Positions 43,396 to 52,125 of a stretch of 64,000 bases of DNA are shown here, piece after piece. Both the position numbers and the translations under genes were made by a program. The notes under the pieces were generated by a model. The model had not been told where the DNA came from. It saw only the letters and a program-made list of their open reading frames with translations, and searched no databases. The stretch's first letter is position 1. Every line of letters starts with the position of its first letter. Source of the stretch: Caballeronia udeis (GTDB lineage: Bacteria > Pseudomonadota > Gammaproteobacteria > Burkholderiales > Burkholderiaceae); the NCBI RefSeq assembly GCF_001544555.2, contig NZ_FCOK02000037.1:1-64000 (forward strand), read 5' to 3'.

Positions 43396-44882
43396 GGCAG
43401 ATCCGCGCCGGGCTCGTCGCGTTCTGCAGGTTCTTCGCGTTCGTCCCCGAGCAGGTTGGCCACCTGCTCGCCCGGCAACGCTTCCACGTCACGCAGTTTC
43501 TTGCTCATCTGGCGCGTACGCGTTTCCGCCGATTCAATGGAACGTGTCACCGCTTCGAGCTGTGACCGCGTCTTCGACAGCACTTCGCCAAACTTCCTGA
43601 ACTCCGTTTTCACCGCGCCGAGCACTTGCCAGACTTCACTGGAGCGCTGCTCGATTGCCAAGGTCCTGAAACCCATCTGCAGGCTGTTCAGCAGCGCGGT
43701 CAACGTGGTCGGACCCGTCACGCTCACCCGGTATTCCCGCTGCAGAAAATCCGTCAGCCCCGGACGGCGCAGGATTTCCGCATACAGGCCTTCGGTCGGC
43801 AGGAACAACAGCGCGAAGTCCGTGGTATGCGGAGGCGCAACGTACTTCTGTGCGATAGCCTTCGCCTCCGCACGAATGCGGCTTTCCAGCGCCCGTGACG
43901 CTTCCTCGACCGCTACAACGTCAGCGCGATCCTGCGCATCAATCAACCGCTCGTAGTCCTCACGCGGAAACTTGGCGTCGATAGGCAGCCATACCGGCGT
44001 AGCCACTCCATTCGCGCCGCTCTGGCCGGGCGCATCGTGACGGCCTGGCAGCTTGATCGCGAACTCCACACGGTCGTTGCTCTTCGGGATGGTTGCCACA
44101 TTCTTCGCGTACTGCTCAGGCGTGAGCAACTGCTCCAGCAGCGATTCAAGCTGCACTTCGCCCCACGTCCCACGCGTCTTGACGTTGGTCAGCACCTTCT
44201 TCAAGTCCCCGACACCCGCCGCCAGGGTCTGCATCTCGCCCAGTCCGCGATGCACCTGCTCCAGCCTGTCCGAAACCAGCTTGAACGATTCGCCAAGCCG
44301 TTGTTCCAGCGTGGCATGCAGCTTTTCATCGACGGTACGGCGCATTTCTTCGAGCTTCGCCGCGTTGTTCGCTTCGATATCCTTCAGCCGCGCTTCGAGC
44401 GTTGCGCGCACTTCGCTCAGACGACGGTCATTCGATTCGGACATCTGCGCGAGCTGCAGCGTGAGTGCATCGCCGAAACGCTTCAACGCCTGGCTTTGTT
44501 CGTCGCGTGCGTGCTGGCTCTGCTGCACGTTGCTTTCCGTCAACGTGACCAGTTGACGGGAGAACGCTTCAAGCTGTGTGTTCTGGACGTTCGCCATGCT
44601 CGCGAGTTGCGTCGCGAGTGTCTGCTGGAACTGAGCGAACGCAGTGCCCGCCTCGGTACGCGACGCACGCGAGGTTTCTGTCACTTCGCCACGCACGTTG
44701 CGTTCGAGCCGCTCCTGGGCGCGCGCGTGGGCCTCGCCCATGTCGATGATCCGATCGGCCAGCGCCTCGAACTGCTCCTCGACATCTGTCTCGCGCTTCG
44801 GCCGCAACAACAGCATCAACGCGATCACCAGCGCGATCGCGAGGACAGCGACACCCACGCTCAACAGCAACAACATGGTCAT
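43392..44882 (-). CDS. rmuC: DNA recombination protein RmuC
   Basis: RmuC limits inversions at short inverted repeats and probably acts as a nuclease-like factor on DNA. The 496-residue protein has an N-terminal membrane anchor (about 4-26), a long coiled coil (about 30-225) and the RmuC domain (WGEVQLESLLEQLLTPEQY, then LPIDAKFPREDYERL and FLPTEGLYAEIL). Its start overlaps the dehydrogenase stop upstream (ATGA). Confidence 0.93.
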   Translation of the reverse strand: MTMLLLLSVGVAVLAIALVIALMLLLRPKRETDVEEQFEALADRIIDMGEAHARAQERLERNVRGEVTETSRASRTEAGTAFAQFQQTLATQLASMANVQNTQLEAFSRQLVTLTESNVQQSQHARDEQSQALKRFGDALTLQLAQMSESNDRRLSEVRATLEARLKDIEANNAAKLEEMRRTVDEKLHATLEQRLGESFKLVSDRLEQVHRGLGEMQTLAAGVGDLKKVLTNVKTRGTWGEVQLESLLEQLLTPEQYAKNVATIPKSNDRVEFAIKLPGRHDAPGQSGANGVATPVWLPIDAKFPREDYERLIDAQDRADVVAVEEASRALESRIRAEAKAIAQKYVAPPHTTDFALLFLPTEGLYAEILRRPGLTDFLQREYRVSVTGPTTLTALLNSLQMGFRTLAIEQRSSEVWQVLGAVKTEFRKFGEVLSKTRSQLEAVTRSIESAETRTRQMSKKLRDVEALPGEQVANLLGDEREEPAERDEPGADLP

Positions 44883-45859
44883 TTCTTCAGGACTTCCGGA
44901 TTGATCGGGTTCGGCGGATTGCCTGCGCGCGGACCTTCGCCCAGCGCGGCAATCAGGTTGTCGGCCGCGAGATTGGCCATGGCGCGGCGCGTGGATTCGG
45001 TCGCGCTCGCAATATGCGGCGTCAGCACCACGTTCGGCACGGTGAGGAAATCGCGATTGAAATTCGGCTCGCCTTCGAACACGTCAAGCCCCGCCGCTGC
45101 GATGGTCTTGTTGCGCAAGGCCTGGATCAGCGCGGCGTCGTCAACAATTCCGCCCCGTGCGATGTTGGTCAGCGTAGCCGTAGGTTTCATGCTTGCCAGT
45201 TCAGCCGCTCCGATGGTGTGGCGATTCTCGGCGGTATACGGGAGCACCAGCACGAGGTGGTCTGCACGCTTGAGCAAGTCCGCCTTCGACACATACTCGG
45301 CATTCAGTTCCGCCTCGATCTCCGGCGCGACGCGCGAACGGTTGTGATAAATCACGCGCATGTTGAATCCGCGCGCACGCCGGGCAAGCGCCTGGCCGAT
45401 GCGCCCCATGCCAAGCACGCCGAGCGTGGCGCCGCACACGTCAGTACCGAGAAAAGCGTCGTAGGACCATGTACCCCACTTGCCCGCGCGCAGGAAGTGT
45501 TCGGATTCAGCAATTCGGCGTGCGGCCGCCATCATCAGCGCCCAGCCGAAGTCCGCCGTGCTTTCGTTCAATACGTCCGGCGTGTTGGTGCCGAGCACGC
45601 CGTGCGCGTTCAACGCCTGCATGTCGAAGTTGTTGTAGCCAACCGCCATGTTCGACACCACCTTCAGATTCGGCGCGCCTTCAAGTACCTTCGCCGTGAC
45701 GGGATCGCCGGCCAGCAACGCGCCGTCGCGATCGGCCATGCGGCGCGCGAATTCGTCGGCGGCCAGCGGTGCGCCCGGATTGGCATCGACTTCGAAATAC
45801 TGCCGGAGGCGGTCGATCACGTCCGGGAAGATGGGACGGGCAACCAGCACTTTTTTCAT
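44879..45859 (-). CDS. D-2-hydroxyacid dehydrogenase (glyoxylate/hydroxypyruvate reductase type)
   Basis: A 326-residue NAD(P)-dependent dehydrogenase. The Rossmann motif GVLGMGRIGQALA is near 148-160, with HNRS after the second strand suggesting NADPH. Catalytic residues are visible as Arg in NIARGGIVDD, Glu in DVFEGEPN and His in LTPHIASAT. It best fits the glyoxylate/hydroxypyruvate reductase (GhrB/GyaR) group. It lies 9 bases after the antiporter gene and overlaps rmuC by 4. Confidence 0.9.
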   Translation of the reverse strand: MKKVLVARPIFPDVIDRLRQYFEVDANPGAPLAADEFARRMADRDGALLAGDPVTAKVLEGAPNLKVVSNMAVGYNNFDMQALNAHGVLGTNTPDVLNESTADFGWALMMAAARRIAESEHFLRAGKWGTWSYDAFLGTDVCGATLGVLGMGRIGQALARRARGFNMRVIYHNRSRVAPEIEAELNAEYVSKADLLKRADHLVLVLPYTAENRHTIGAAELASMKPTATLTNIARGGIVDDAALIQALRNKTIAAAGLDVFEGEPNFNRDFLTVPNVVLTPHIASATESTRRAMANLAADNLIAALGEGPRAGNPPNPINPEVLKK

Positions 45860-45868
45860 AGACTTCTC

Positions 45869-47278
45869 CTAAAAGAACAACCATCCAGTAAGTAGGAACA
45901 AGGGCAGCAAAATGACTGTCGACCAGCCGACGTACGCAAAGAATCCGGGCATGACAATGCCGCGCGATTCGGCAATCGCCTTGACCATGAAGTTGGGCGC
46001 GTTGCCGATATAGCTGTTCGCACCCATGAACACGGCGCCCGCCGAGATAGCGGCGAGCGTGCTGGCGCCGGTCGTCATCAACGTGGGTGCATCGCCGCCG
46101 GCAAGGTTGAAAAACACGAGATAAGTCGGCGCGTTGTCGAGGAACGACGACAGCAGTCCCGTCGCCCAGAAATACGCAATGTCGATAGGCTTGCCGCTTG
46201 AATCGGTCACCATGTGCACGATGCCGGCGAACGCGCCGTCAGCTCCCGCGCGCAGGATCATGATCACGGGCGCGATGGTGACGAAGATGGCGGCGAACAA
46301 CTTCGCGACTTCTTCAATAGGCGCCCAGTTGAACGCGTTGCCCGCGCGCGCGCTTTTCGGCGTGAGGATTAGCGACAAGAGCGTCACCACGACAAGCAGC
46401 GCATCGCGCACGACATTCTGCAACCCGACGTGCGTGCCGAATACATCGAACTCAATGCCCGGTTTCCACAAGCCGCTCATCAGCACGAGCGCGACCACCG
46501 CCGCGAGCAAAACGAAATTGATCTTGCCTTCGACACGCAACGGCGTTTTCACCTCACTCCGATGCACCACCTCTTCCTTGGCGAAGTAATAGCGGTCGAG
46601 GACGTAGAAGAGCGCCAGCAAAACCACGCAGATGAAGAGCGTTGGCGCGGCGAGATGCACCGTGGTCCAGAAAAAGCTCACGCCATTCAGGAAGCCCAGG
46701 AACAGCGGCGGATCCCCAAGCGGCGAGAGCGAACCTCCGGCATTGGCCACAAGAAAAATGAAGAACACCACGCGATGCACAACGTGCCGGCAATGTTCAT
46801 TGGCGCGCAGCAATGGGCGAATCAGCAGCATGGCTGCGCCCGTTGTCCCCATGATGCTGGCGAGCACCGTGCCGAGCGCGAGCAGTCCCGTATTCAGGCG
46901 CGGGGACCCATGCAGGTCGCCATGCAGGCAAATTCCGCCCGCGACAGTGAACAGCGCCGTGAGCAGGATGATGAACGGCACATACTCTTCCAGCATGGCG
47001 TGCACGAAGGTGGCGAATGCAGCCTGCGTACCAAAACGGAGTGCAAAAGGGACCAGGAACACAAGCGCCCAGGCCGCCGATATCTTGCCGAAGTGAGCAT
47101 GCCACGCATGCGGCGCAATCAGCGGAACAATCGCGATGGATAACAGGATCCCGGCGAACGGAAGTGCCCACAGCGGAGACAGCGTGGCGCCATCAAGCGA
47201 TGCCGCAGACGCGGTCAACGGCAATAAGAGAAGCGCCAGGCCTTGCCATGAACGTCGCATAGTCACGGATGTGCTCAT
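45869..47278 (-). CDS. Sodium:proton antiporter-like membrane transporter
   Basis: A 469-residue polytopic inner-membrane protein with about 11-12 hydrophobic segments. It belongs to the ion-transporter superfamily of CitMHS/NhaD/ArsB type, with GTTGAAMLLIRPLLRAN and NAGGSLSPLGDPPLFLGF in the first half and FLDNAPTYLVFFNLAGGD in the second, the paired re-entrant motifs of the fold. Substrate (Na+/H+ or a carboxylate) is not fixed by sequence. Its ATG has no good Shine-Dalgarno but overlaps the stop of a 30-codon frame. Confidence 0.82.
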   Translation of the reverse strand: MSTSVTMRRSWQGLALLLLPLTASAASLDGATLSPLWALPFAGILLSIAIVPLIAPHAWHAHFGKISAAWALVFLVPFALRFGTQAAFATFVHAMLEEYVPFIILLTALFTVAGGICLHGDLHGSPRLNTGLLALGTVLASIMGTTGAAMLLIRPLLRANEHCRHVVHRVVFFIFLVANAGGSLSPLGDPPLFLGFLNGVSFFWTTVHLAAPTLFICVVLLALFYVLDRYYFAKEEVVHRSEVKTPLRVEGKINFVLLAAVVALVLMSGLWKPGIEFDVFGTHVGLQNVVRDALLVVVTLLSLILTPKSARAGNAFNWAPIEEVAKLFAAIFVTIAPVIMILRAGADGAFAGIVHMVTDSSGKPIDIAYFWATGLLSSFLDNAPTYLVFFNLAGGDAPTLMTTGASTLAAISAGAVFMGANSYIGNAPNFMVKAIAESRGIVMPGFFAYVGWSTVILLPLFLLTGWLFF

Positions 47279-47367
47279 GCGGGAGCAGCACCGGTTGCGG
47301 CTGGAGCCGGAGCATGCGGCCTCAAGCCCTGCTCTCTTGAGTTCCGGCGTGCGGCCGATGTATTCAT
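47275..47367 (-). CDS. Possible 30-residue leader peptide upstream of the antiporter
   Basis: A 30-codon frame starting MNTSAARRNSREQ, rich in Arg early and Ala/Pro late. Its ATG has a clear Shine-Dalgarno (GAGGA, 7 bases upstream), while the antiporter ATG has none. Its TGA overlaps the antiporter ATG as ATGA, so ribosomes finishing it could initiate on the antiporter. No homologue is known to me. Confidence 0.4.
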   Translation of the reverse strand: MNTSAARRNSREQGLRPHAPAPAATGAAPA

Positions 47368-47490
47368 GATGCTGTCCTCGTAGGCCTGTGCGTCGATCAA
47401 GGACTTGATTATAACGAGCGCTCCGGCTCGACTAACCCTGACCGAACGGCTAACGCGGACAGCACCGCCCCTCAAAAACGCCTGCGCGGG

Positions 47491-48681
47491 TTACTGTTCT
47501 TCCACGGGTTTGGCGATGTCGAACACCTGGCGCAGGTAGGCAAGGTAAGCCTGGTCGTCGCACATGTTCTTGCCGGGGGAATCGGAGAGTTTGGCCACGG
47601 GCTGGCCGTTGCAGCGAACCATCTTGATCACGATCTGCAGCGGCTGATAGCCAAGGTCGTTGGTCAGGTTGGTGCCCACGCCAAAAGCAAGCTGACAGCG
47701 GCCGCGGAAACGTTCGTAGAGGCGCAGGACCTTCGGAATGTCAAGTGCATCCGAGAACACGAGCACCTTGGTACGCGGGTCGCAACGGTTCTGCTCGTAG
47801 TGGCGGATCAGGCGCTCGCCCCAGTCGAACGGGTCGCCGGAGTCGTGGCGGGCGCCGTCGAAGAGTTTGCAGAAGTACATGTCGAAGTCGTTCAGGAACG
47901 CCTTCATGCCATAGACGTCGGAGAGCGCAATACCCAGGTCGCCCCGGTACTCCTTCGCCCACATCTCGAAGCCGAAGACCTGCGAATCGCGCAGCCGGGG
48001 GCCGAGCGCCTGGCAAGCCTGCAGATATTCATGCGCCATGGTGCCGAGCGGACGCAAGCCGTGCTTCATGGCGTAGTAGACATTGCTCGTGCCCGTGAAC
48101 TGCTCGTCCAGGCCCTCCTTCAGCTTGAGGATGACCTCCTCATGCCACTGCTTGGAGAAACGCCGGCGGGTGCCGTAGTCGGCAATCTTGCAGTCGGAGA
48201 CTTCGGGTCGGCCGCCGAGCAACTGGATCTTGTCGCGCAGGCGGTCGCGGCCAACATCGAAGGTCGGGTCGCGTTGCGTGTTGCGGAAATAGACCTCGTT
48301 GACAATCGCGAGGATCGGGATTTCGAAGAGGATGGTATGCAGCCAGGGGCCAATGATATCAATGTCGATCTCGCCATTCTGCTTGGCGGACGGCTTGATC
48401 GTGATGGCCTTTTCGTTGAGTTGAAATAGCGCGAGGAAGTCAATGAAATCGCTCTTGATGAAGCGCATCCGGCGAAGGTATTCGAGCTCGTCCTCCTTGA
48501 AGCGCAAATGGCAGAGCTGGCGCACTTCGTCGCGTATTTCATCTATATACGGCACGAGATCGACGTCCGGCGTACGGCAACGGAACTTGTATTCCGCGTG
48601 TGCCGCCGGGAAGTGATGCAGCACGACCTGCATCATCGTGAACTTGTAGAGATCGGTATCGAGCAGCGAATGGATAATCAT
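47491..48681 (-). CDS. pncB: Nicotinate phosphoribosyltransferase
   Basis: PncB makes nicotinate mononucleotide from nicotinate and PRPP in NAD salvage. The 396-residue protein starts MIIHSLLDTDLYKFTMMQ, with the autophosphorylated His region GTMAHEYLQACQ and the phosphate-binding end RHDSGDPFDWGERLI. The ATG at 48681 is chosen over an upstream in-frame codon because it matches the family start. Confidence 0.96.
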   Translation of the reverse strand: MIIHSLLDTDLYKFTMMQVVLHHFPAAHAEYKFRCRTPDVDLVPYIDEIRDEVRQLCHLRFKEDELEYLRRMRFIKSDFIDFLALFQLNEKAITIKPSAKQNGEIDIDIIGPWLHTILFEIPILAIVNEVYFRNTQRDPTFDVGRDRLRDKIQLLGGRPEVSDCKIADYGTRRRFSKQWHEEVILKLKEGLDEQFTGTSNVYYAMKHGLRPLGTMAHEYLQACQALGPRLRDSQVFGFEMWAKEYRGDLGIALSDVYGMKAFLNDFDMYFCKLFDGARHDSGDPFDWGERLIRHYEQNRCDPRTKVLVFSDALDIPKVLRLYERFRGRCQLAFGVGTNLTNDLGYQPLQIVIKMVRCNGQPVAKLSDSPGKNMCDDQAYLAYLRQVFDIAKPVEEQ

Positions 48682-49098
48682 GGTTCCAGACGAACAGCTA
48701 GGAAAACGGGTAAAGCCGCGGACAAGCGCGCGGGTAGAACCGCAAACGGACCCGGCACGCCCCAACGCACTCTATGCGTTGCCCCCGGCGGCCTCCAGTG
48801 CATGTTACCCGAAGTGTCCGCCCGGAGCGCCGCCCCCGCCCTTGGCCGAAACACGCCGCACCCCGCCCCTGCGGAGGTCCATAAACAAATCACTAAACGA
48901 TATAAGGCCTGAGGGATGGGGGTCGCGCTCAAATATACCGGTACGCTACAATATCGGTTTTGGCGCGCAGATCGTGCACAGTCCGGCTGTACAGCCCGGA
49001 TAAAGACGCTCGGTAAGAGACACCAGGTCCCACTGGTCAAACCCGACGTTCATGTCGCCCTCGCCGTCGCCCCACGAATTCCGTATGCAGGAGCCTGA
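48682..49098. other. Divergent intergenic region, pncB / fdxA
   Basis: No gene is seen in these 417 bases. A TACAAT at 48947-48952 could be a -10 element for fdxA, but no matching -35 is present. The sequence just before fdxA has GGAGCC about 6 bases from the ATG. Confidence 0.45.
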
Positions 49099-49422
49099 AT
49101 GACTCACGTTGTGACCGAAAGCTGCATCAAGTGCCGCTATACCGATTGCGTGGACGTGTGCCCGGTGGATTGCTTCCGCGAAGGTCCCAATTTCCTCTCG
49201 ATCGATCCCGACGAGTGCATCGACTGCGCCGTTTGTGTGGCCGAATGCCCGGTCAATGCAATCTATGCCGAAGAAGATGTTCCTGGTGATCAGCAGCACT
49301 TCATTGAGCTGAACGCCGAACTGTCGCGCGGCTGGCCGAGTATTACCAAGACCAAGGCGCCGCTGCCCGAAGCCGACGATTTCAAGGACGTGAAAGAGAA
49401 GCTTGAACTGCTGGTGCGGTAA
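49099..49422 (+). CDS. fdxA: 7Fe ferredoxin FdxA
   Basis: A 107-residue electron carrier with one [3Fe-4S] and one [4Fe-4S] cluster. By alignment with Azotobacter ferredoxin I, Cys9, Cys17 and Cys50 bind the 3Fe cluster, and Cys21, Cys40, Cys43 and Cys46 the 4Fe cluster; Cys12 and Cys25 are the two extra cysteines. The C-terminal half (FIELNAELSRGWPSITKTK) is the conserved long tail of this type. It precedes tRNA-Asn. Confidence 0.95.
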   Translation: MTHVVTESCIKCRYTDCVDVCPVDCFREGPNFLSIDPDECIDCAVCVAECPVNAIYAEEDVPGDQQHFIELNAELSRGWPSITKTKAPLPEADDFKDVKEKLELLVR

Positions 49423-49504
49423 GGCCCAAGTGGTCGCATGTCGTCGCATTCTTCGTAATGCCCCGCTCGTTTGTGACTTTTTGAATTGAGATGAACGCAG
49501 GGTG

Positions 49505-49533
49505 TTGACAGGCTAGATTCCCCTCCATATAAT
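49505..49533 (+). promoter_or_regulatory. Consensus sigma-70 promoter for tRNA-Asn
   Basis: A perfect TTGACA (49505-49510), 17-base spacer and perfect TATAAT (49528-49533). The predicted start is about 15 bases before the mature tRNA. Confidence 0.93.
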
Positions 49534-49555
49534 TTTGTTTCTCTGCTGCAGATGT

Positions 49556-49631
49556 TCCTCGATAGCTCAGTTGGTAGAGCGCCGGACTGTTAATCCGTAG
49601 GTCCCTGGTTCGAGCCCAGGTCGAGGAGCCA
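49556..49631 (+). tRNA. tRNA-Asn (GTT)
   Basis: A 76-base tRNA with encoded CCA. The acceptor stem TCCTCGA pairs with TCGAGGA and the anticodon loop is CTGTTAA (anticodon GTT). It is preceded by a full-consensus promoter and followed by an intrinsic terminator, so it is a single-gene unit. Confidence 0.97.
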
Positions 49632-49646
49632 AAAAAGTTTCAGGCC

Positions 49647-49676
49647 AAAAAGCCCAATCGAAAGATTGGGCTTTTT
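49647..49676 (+). terminator. Intrinsic terminator after tRNA-Asn
   Basis: Perfect stem AAAAAGCCCAATC / GATTGGGCTTTTT with a GAAA tetraloop and T-run. Confidence 0.92.
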
Positions 49677-49935
49677 GCATTTCCGGACGCTCAAATCAAG
49701 CGATCAATACGCGCTGATGCCCTGCACGACCTCCACGCCTTCCCTGAAGGTCGCTCAACTCGGTTTATCACAGGGGCAAATAAGGGTGGCTCGGACCTCA
49801 ACGCCTCTCGACCAGACTTTTCATGGACTGCTAACGATATTGCGCAACCCGATCGCCCCGGGAATGCACGGTCGTCAGCGCCCGCGGCCGAAGTATCGGG
49901 AAGCAGTCACGCTTCCCACATCAGGCCACTACAAA

Positions 49936-49962
49936 ATGGTATATACTTTTGCTATATATCAT
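49936..49962 (+). promoter_or_regulatory. Palindromic operator/promoter of vapBC
   Basis: Arms ATGGTATATA and TATATATCAT (9 of 10 bases match as an inverted repeat) around a 7-base spacer, ending 14 bases before the vapB ATG. The arms contain TATATAT -10-like sequence, so a VapB-VapC complex bound here would block transcription, the usual autoregulation of this family. The preceding 250 bases after the tRNA terminator hold no gene. Confidence 0.7.
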
Positions 49963-49976
49963 TTAGTGAGGCGCAT

Positions 49977-50219
49977 ATGGATACTGCAAAGGTTTTTTGG
50001 TCCGGCCGATCCCAGGCGGTGCGCCTGCCGAAGGAATTCCGGCTGGATGCCGAAGAAGTGCGCGTTCGCCGCCACGGCCGTGCCATCATTCTGGAGCCGA
50101 TCGCGAGCGATTGGGCGTGGCTGGATTCGGTTGTCGGTCCAGTCGATGACGATTTCTCTCGAGCCGCACAGGAAAAGCTGCCGGAACAGGACCGCCCGGA
50201 CCTGGACTTCTTTAAGTGA
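49977..50219 (+). CDS. vapB: VapB-type antitoxin
   Basis: An 80-residue antitoxin. The N-terminal half is a SpoVT/AbrB DNA-binding fold (AKVFWSGRSQAVRLPKEFR, then EEVRVRRHGRAIILEP); the C-terminal half should wrap the toxin. The ATG has GAGG about 6 bases upstream. Its TGA overlaps the vapC GTG (GTGA), the common coupled arrangement. Confidence 0.92.
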   Translation: MDTAKVFWSGRSQAVRLPKEFRLDAEEVRVRRHGRAIILEPIASDWAWLDSVVGPVDDDFSRAAQEKLPEQDRPDLDFFK

Positions 50220-50608
50220 ATTATTTGCTCGACACGAATGCCGTTATCGCCTTGATGAAAGGGAATACCGGTTTTTTGACGCGGCTGCGCCAGCACCAGC
50301 CACGAGATTTCGCCATGCCGTCGATCGTCGCTCATGAGCTCTATTTCGGCGCTTACAAGAGCCTGCGTGCAGCCGACAACCTCAGGCGCGTGGAAGCGCT
50401 GCAATTCGAGATTCTCGACTTCGCCCCGGAAGACGCTCGCCGCGCTGGCGAAGTGCGCGCGCAACTCGCTTCGGCAGGAGCACCCATCGGACCCTACGAT
50501 GTCCTGATTGCGGGACAGGCTCTGGCGAGATCGCTCACGCTCGTGACGCACAATGTTCGCGAGTTTCAACGCGTGTCCGGGCTGAGCGTCGAGGACTGGG
50601 AAAGCTGA
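50216..50608 (+). CDS. vapC: VapC-type toxin (PIN-domain ribonuclease)
   Basis: A 130-residue PIN-domain RNase that usually cleaves tRNA or rRNA until VapB neutralises it. The acidic site is intact: Asp6 (YLLDTN), Glu41 (AHELYFG), Asp95 (GPYDVLIA) and the THNVREF motif with Asn113. It starts with GTG, overlapping the vapB stop. It lies just downstream of tRNA-Asn, a typical site for mobile passenger genes. Confidence 0.93.
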   Translation: MNYLLDTNAVIALMKGNTGFLTRLRQHQPRDFAMPSIVAHELYFGAYKSLRAADNLRRVEALQFEILDFAPEDARRAGEVRAQLASAGAPIGPYDVLIAGQALARSLTLVTHNVREFQRVSGLSVEDWES

Positions 50609-50810
50609 TCGCCACCAAAGCGCCGACGGAACAAGGCCACGTGATTGACCCATCCCTCATCCGCGCCCTGTCGATACCCAACCGACATAGCTCTCAACCC
50701 GCTGCCGCCGCGCACAGCAAGACCCGCCGTAGACGCTGCCCGATGCCCTTCTTCACGCCGCCCATCTTCAGCAGAACCCGAACAACCCACCCGCCCTCCA
50801 ATCTTTAAAA

Positions 50811-50837
50811 TTGAGAGTCGTCAGACAACGGTATAAT
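50811..50837 (+). promoter_or_regulatory. Promoter and operator of the glucarate regulator
   Basis: TTGAGA (50811-50816) and a perfect TATAAT (50832-50837) are spaced 15 bases. Between them lies GTCGTCAGACAAC (50817-50829), the core GTCAGAC being the palindromic signature of FadR-family sites. A nearly identical site lies at the gudD promoter, so autoregulation is likely (inference). Confidence 0.6.
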
Positions 50838-50901
50838 CTAGTGATCCAGCCCCTCTTCAAACTACGGCATCGCCAAACGGCTGACCCAAGGAGCGTTTCT
50901 G

Positions 50902-51645
50902 ATGGCTGAACCCCTCACATCCGTCGTCACACCCCGACGCGCCCGTAATCTGGCGGAGAGCGTGTTCGATTACGTGATCGAACAGATCGAGTCCGCGGCG
51001 TTGAAGCCGGGCGACAAACTGCCCACCGAAGCGAAACTCATGCTGACGCTCGGCGTGAGCCGCACCGTCGTGCGTGAAGGCATTTCTCGCCTGCAGGCCA
51101 ACGAGGTCATCGAAACACGTCATGGAATCGGCAGTTTCGTGCTGGAACCGCGCCGCGAGAAACTGGGCATCGACATGGTGCCGGCCACCACGCTGCGTGA
51201 CGTGCTGTCCGTGCTTGAGCTGCGCATCAGCCTGGAAACCGAATGCGCCGGGCTGGCAGCGCAACGCGCCCAGCCGGAAGATCTCGTGCGCATGCGTGCG
51301 GCGCTCGACGCGATAGAAGCCACCAGCCGTAACGGCAGCGACAGCGTCGCGGCCGATCTCCAGTTTCACATCGCACTCGCGCGGGCGACCGGAAACCGCT
51401 ATTTCGTCGATATCCTGACGCAGATGGGCACTGCGCTGATCCCGCGCAACCGCATCGATTCAGCAGGGATAGCGAAGGCTGACCCGAAAGCGTACGTCTC
51501 GCTCGTCAATCTCGAACACGAGAGCATTCTGGAAGCCATCACACGACGCGACGCCGAAAGCGCGCGCGCGGCCATGCGCATGCATTTATCGAATAGCCGG
51601 GAACGGTTGCGGCGCGCGAATCAGTCGAGCGAAGCAACGGGCTGA
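50902..51645 (+). CDS. FadR-family (GntR/FCD) transcriptional regulator of the glucarate module
   Basis: A 247-residue regulator: N-terminal winged helix (about 15-80, LPTEAKLMLTLGVSRTVVREG with the recognition helix) and a C-terminal FCD ligand-binding domain (about 90-235), with metal-site candidates in DLQFHIALARATGN and NLEHESILEAI. FadR-family proteins commonly sense sugar acids or their breakdown products. The promoter contains an operator-like site that recurs before gudD, so it probably represses gudD-kdgD until a glucarate-pathway intermediate binds. Confidence 0.88.
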   Translation: MAEPLTSVVTPRRARNLAESVFDYVIEQIESAALKPGDKLPTEAKLMLTLGVSRTVVREGISRLQANEVIETRHGIGSFVLEPRREKLGIDMVPATTLRDVLSVLELRISLETECAGLAAQRAQPEDLVRMRAALDAIEATSRNGSDSVAADLQFHIALARATGNRYFVDILTQMGTALIPRNRIDSAGIAKADPKAYVSLVNLEHESILEAITRRDAESARAAMRMHLSNSRERLRRANQSSEATG

Positions 51646-51785
51646 ACACGCTCGATTGTCGCCAGCCTGGCTGGCATGGGCCGCACGAAATACTCGCGCC
51701 GACACATCGATCGCGCCGCTGGGCACCTGCAGCAACATTGGCAGCCCCCCGACCATCCGCCGGTGACTTCCACGATATCGATTAT

Positions 51786-51799
51786 CTTGTCTGACGTCG
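51786..51799 (-). promoter_or_regulatory. FadR-type operator-like site upstream of gudD
   Basis: CTTGTCTGACGTCG contains TTGTCTGAC, the inverted form of the GTCAGACAA core found in the regulator and gudD promoters. It lies about 100 bases upstream of the gudD promoter and could be an auxiliary site. Confidence 0.45.
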
Positions 51800-51889
51800 T
51801 ACTTTAATTCATATTCCTTTCGATGCAAAACATTGTAAGAATAGACCGAATCATCTTTATCATGGCGCAATTTCGGGTTAACACCCATG

Positions 51890-51930
51890 TTGACGTCATC
51901 TGCACAACCCGTAAAATGTCATCAGACAAC
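51890..51930 (+). promoter_or_regulatory. gudD promoter with operator at the start site
   Basis: TTGACG (51890-51895) and TAAAAT (51912-51917) are spaced 16 bases. GTCATCAGACAAC (51918-51930) follows immediately and matches the site in the regulator promoter at 12 of 13 bases. A repressor there would sit on the transcription start. Confidence 0.6.
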
Positions 51931-52125
51931 ATATCACAGATTGAAAATTGCGAAATAACCAGCCGCGGATCGCGTCGACCACTGCAGCCGTTATAGGATT
52001 TTTCGCGAAGGACCGGTTGATCGGCCAACCCGAACACGCTGCCGGACCGAATTCGACCCACGTCGTCCAAGCGAGCCCTACTCACCCATGCGTACCGCCC
52101 CGATCAACGCACACTGACCACGTCC

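Larger units (their letters stand above)
51646..52125 (+). other. gudD upstream region
   Basis: No gene is seen in these 480 bases, which are AT-rich between about 51770 and 51960. They contain an operator-like half (51786-51799) and a promoter-operator pair (51890-51930), listed separately. The predicted gudD transcript has a leader of about 200 bases. Confidence 0.5.

Noticed and set aside
49632..52000. Direct repeat of the tRNA-Asn 3' end marking an integrated element
   Set aside because: No copy of the tRNA 3' end was seen downstream, and no integrase gene is present.
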